A model generated the notes under the pieces. It searched no databases. It was not told where the DNA came from and saw only the letters and a program-made list of their open reading frames with translations. From Mxb001 sp044360385 (lineage in GTDB: Bacteria; Actinomycetota; Actinomycetes; S36-B12): a stretch of DNA of 6,217 nucleotides. The stretch's first letter is position 1, and each line of letters begins with the position of its first letter. Made by a program: the position numbers and the translations under genes. This document shows, in pieces, positions 6,136 to 6,217 of this stretch. The stretch covers positions 1 through 6,217 of the forward strand of contig JBIKKK010000128.1 of NCBI GenBank assembly GCA_044360385.1, given 5' to 3'.

Positions 6136-6205
6136 CCGGTCACTGGCCTTTCGGCCCTAGCGTCCCCGCGCTATCGCGAGTCACGCTGGTGGTGGAGGTG
6201 TAGCC
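6136..6205 (+). promoter_or_regulatory. Spacer and ribosome-binding site before the next gene
   Basis: This 70-nt gap follows three genes that overlap by 4 bases each. It contains GGAGG at 6194-6198, 7 bases before the ATG at 6206, a strong ribosome site. A perfect palindrome TGACCGGTCA (6133-6142) overlaps the nuoI-like stop. A small hairpin, TAGCG/CGCTA (6158-6162 with 6169-6173), sits in the gap. No U-tract follows, so termination is unlikely. The hairpin may protect an mRNA end or be chance. Confidence 0.5.
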
Positions 6206-6217
6206 ATGAACTGGGTG
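6206..6217 (+). CDS. Start of the next operon gene, cut by the window edge
   Basis: Only the first four codons (MNWV) are present, after the well-placed GGAGG ribosome site. Context suggests another subunit of the complex I-like enzyme, either a membrane (NuoH, L, M or N type) or a NuoD-type subunit. Four residues cannot identify it; the hydrophobic beginning mildly favours a membrane protein. Confidence 0.5.

Noticed and set aside
5352..6203. Long + strand frame overlapping the nuoC- and nuoI-like genes
   Set aside because: It is out of frame with both real genes, has no domain, and is R/S/P-rich.

Overview
The window is strongly GC-rich, and its codons are mostly G/C in the third position. 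It carries a fused gamma-alpha 2-oxoacid:ferredoxin oxidoreductase subunit next to a separate beta subunit, 4-base ATGA overlaps, and a TANNNT-N6-ATG leaderless-type promoter. Together these point to an actinobacterium (Actinomycetota); the genus cannot be told from the sequence. No tRNA, rRNA, CRISPR array, insertion sequence or phage gene is visible.

Layout, left to right. (1) Positions 80-880 (+) encode a GAF-like sensor domain joined to a LuxR-type helix-turn-helix, probably a transcription regulator. (2) Positions 889-942 hold a long, nearly perfect inverted repeat between two converging genes; it is probably a two-way terminator without a U-tract, or a copy of a dispersed palindrome. 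(3) Positions 4804 down to 953 (-) form a compact operon korA-korB-rarD: both subunits of a 2-oxoglutarate (2-oxoacid):ferredoxin oxidoreductase, then a RarD-type EamA permease. The rarD reading frame has no ATG, GTG or TTG that would include its conserved first membrane helix. The best start is a CTG overlapping the korB stop codon (CTGA). (4) Positions 4805-4925 are a 121-bp divergent promoter region. (5) Positions 4926-6135 (+) form a tightly overlapping set of small complex I-like genes, nuoB-nuoC-nuoI. A further gene starts at 6206 and runs off the edge.

How the genes may work together (inference): KorAB oxidises a 2-oxoacid with CoA and produces reduced ferredoxin. The divergent operon encodes the iron-sulphur arm of a complex I-like enzyme. 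Its NuoI-like subunit, with two 4Fe-4S clusters, could take electrons from ferredoxin, and its NuoB-like subunit carries the tandem-cysteine N2-type site. The pair therefore looks like a ferredoxin-producing enzyme coupled to a ferredoxin-oxidising respiratory ion pump. No NADH-oxidising (NuoE/F/G) module is seen here, and the window ends before the catalytic NuoD-like and membrane subunits that would test this. RarD and the LuxR-type regulator have no obvious functional link to this module.
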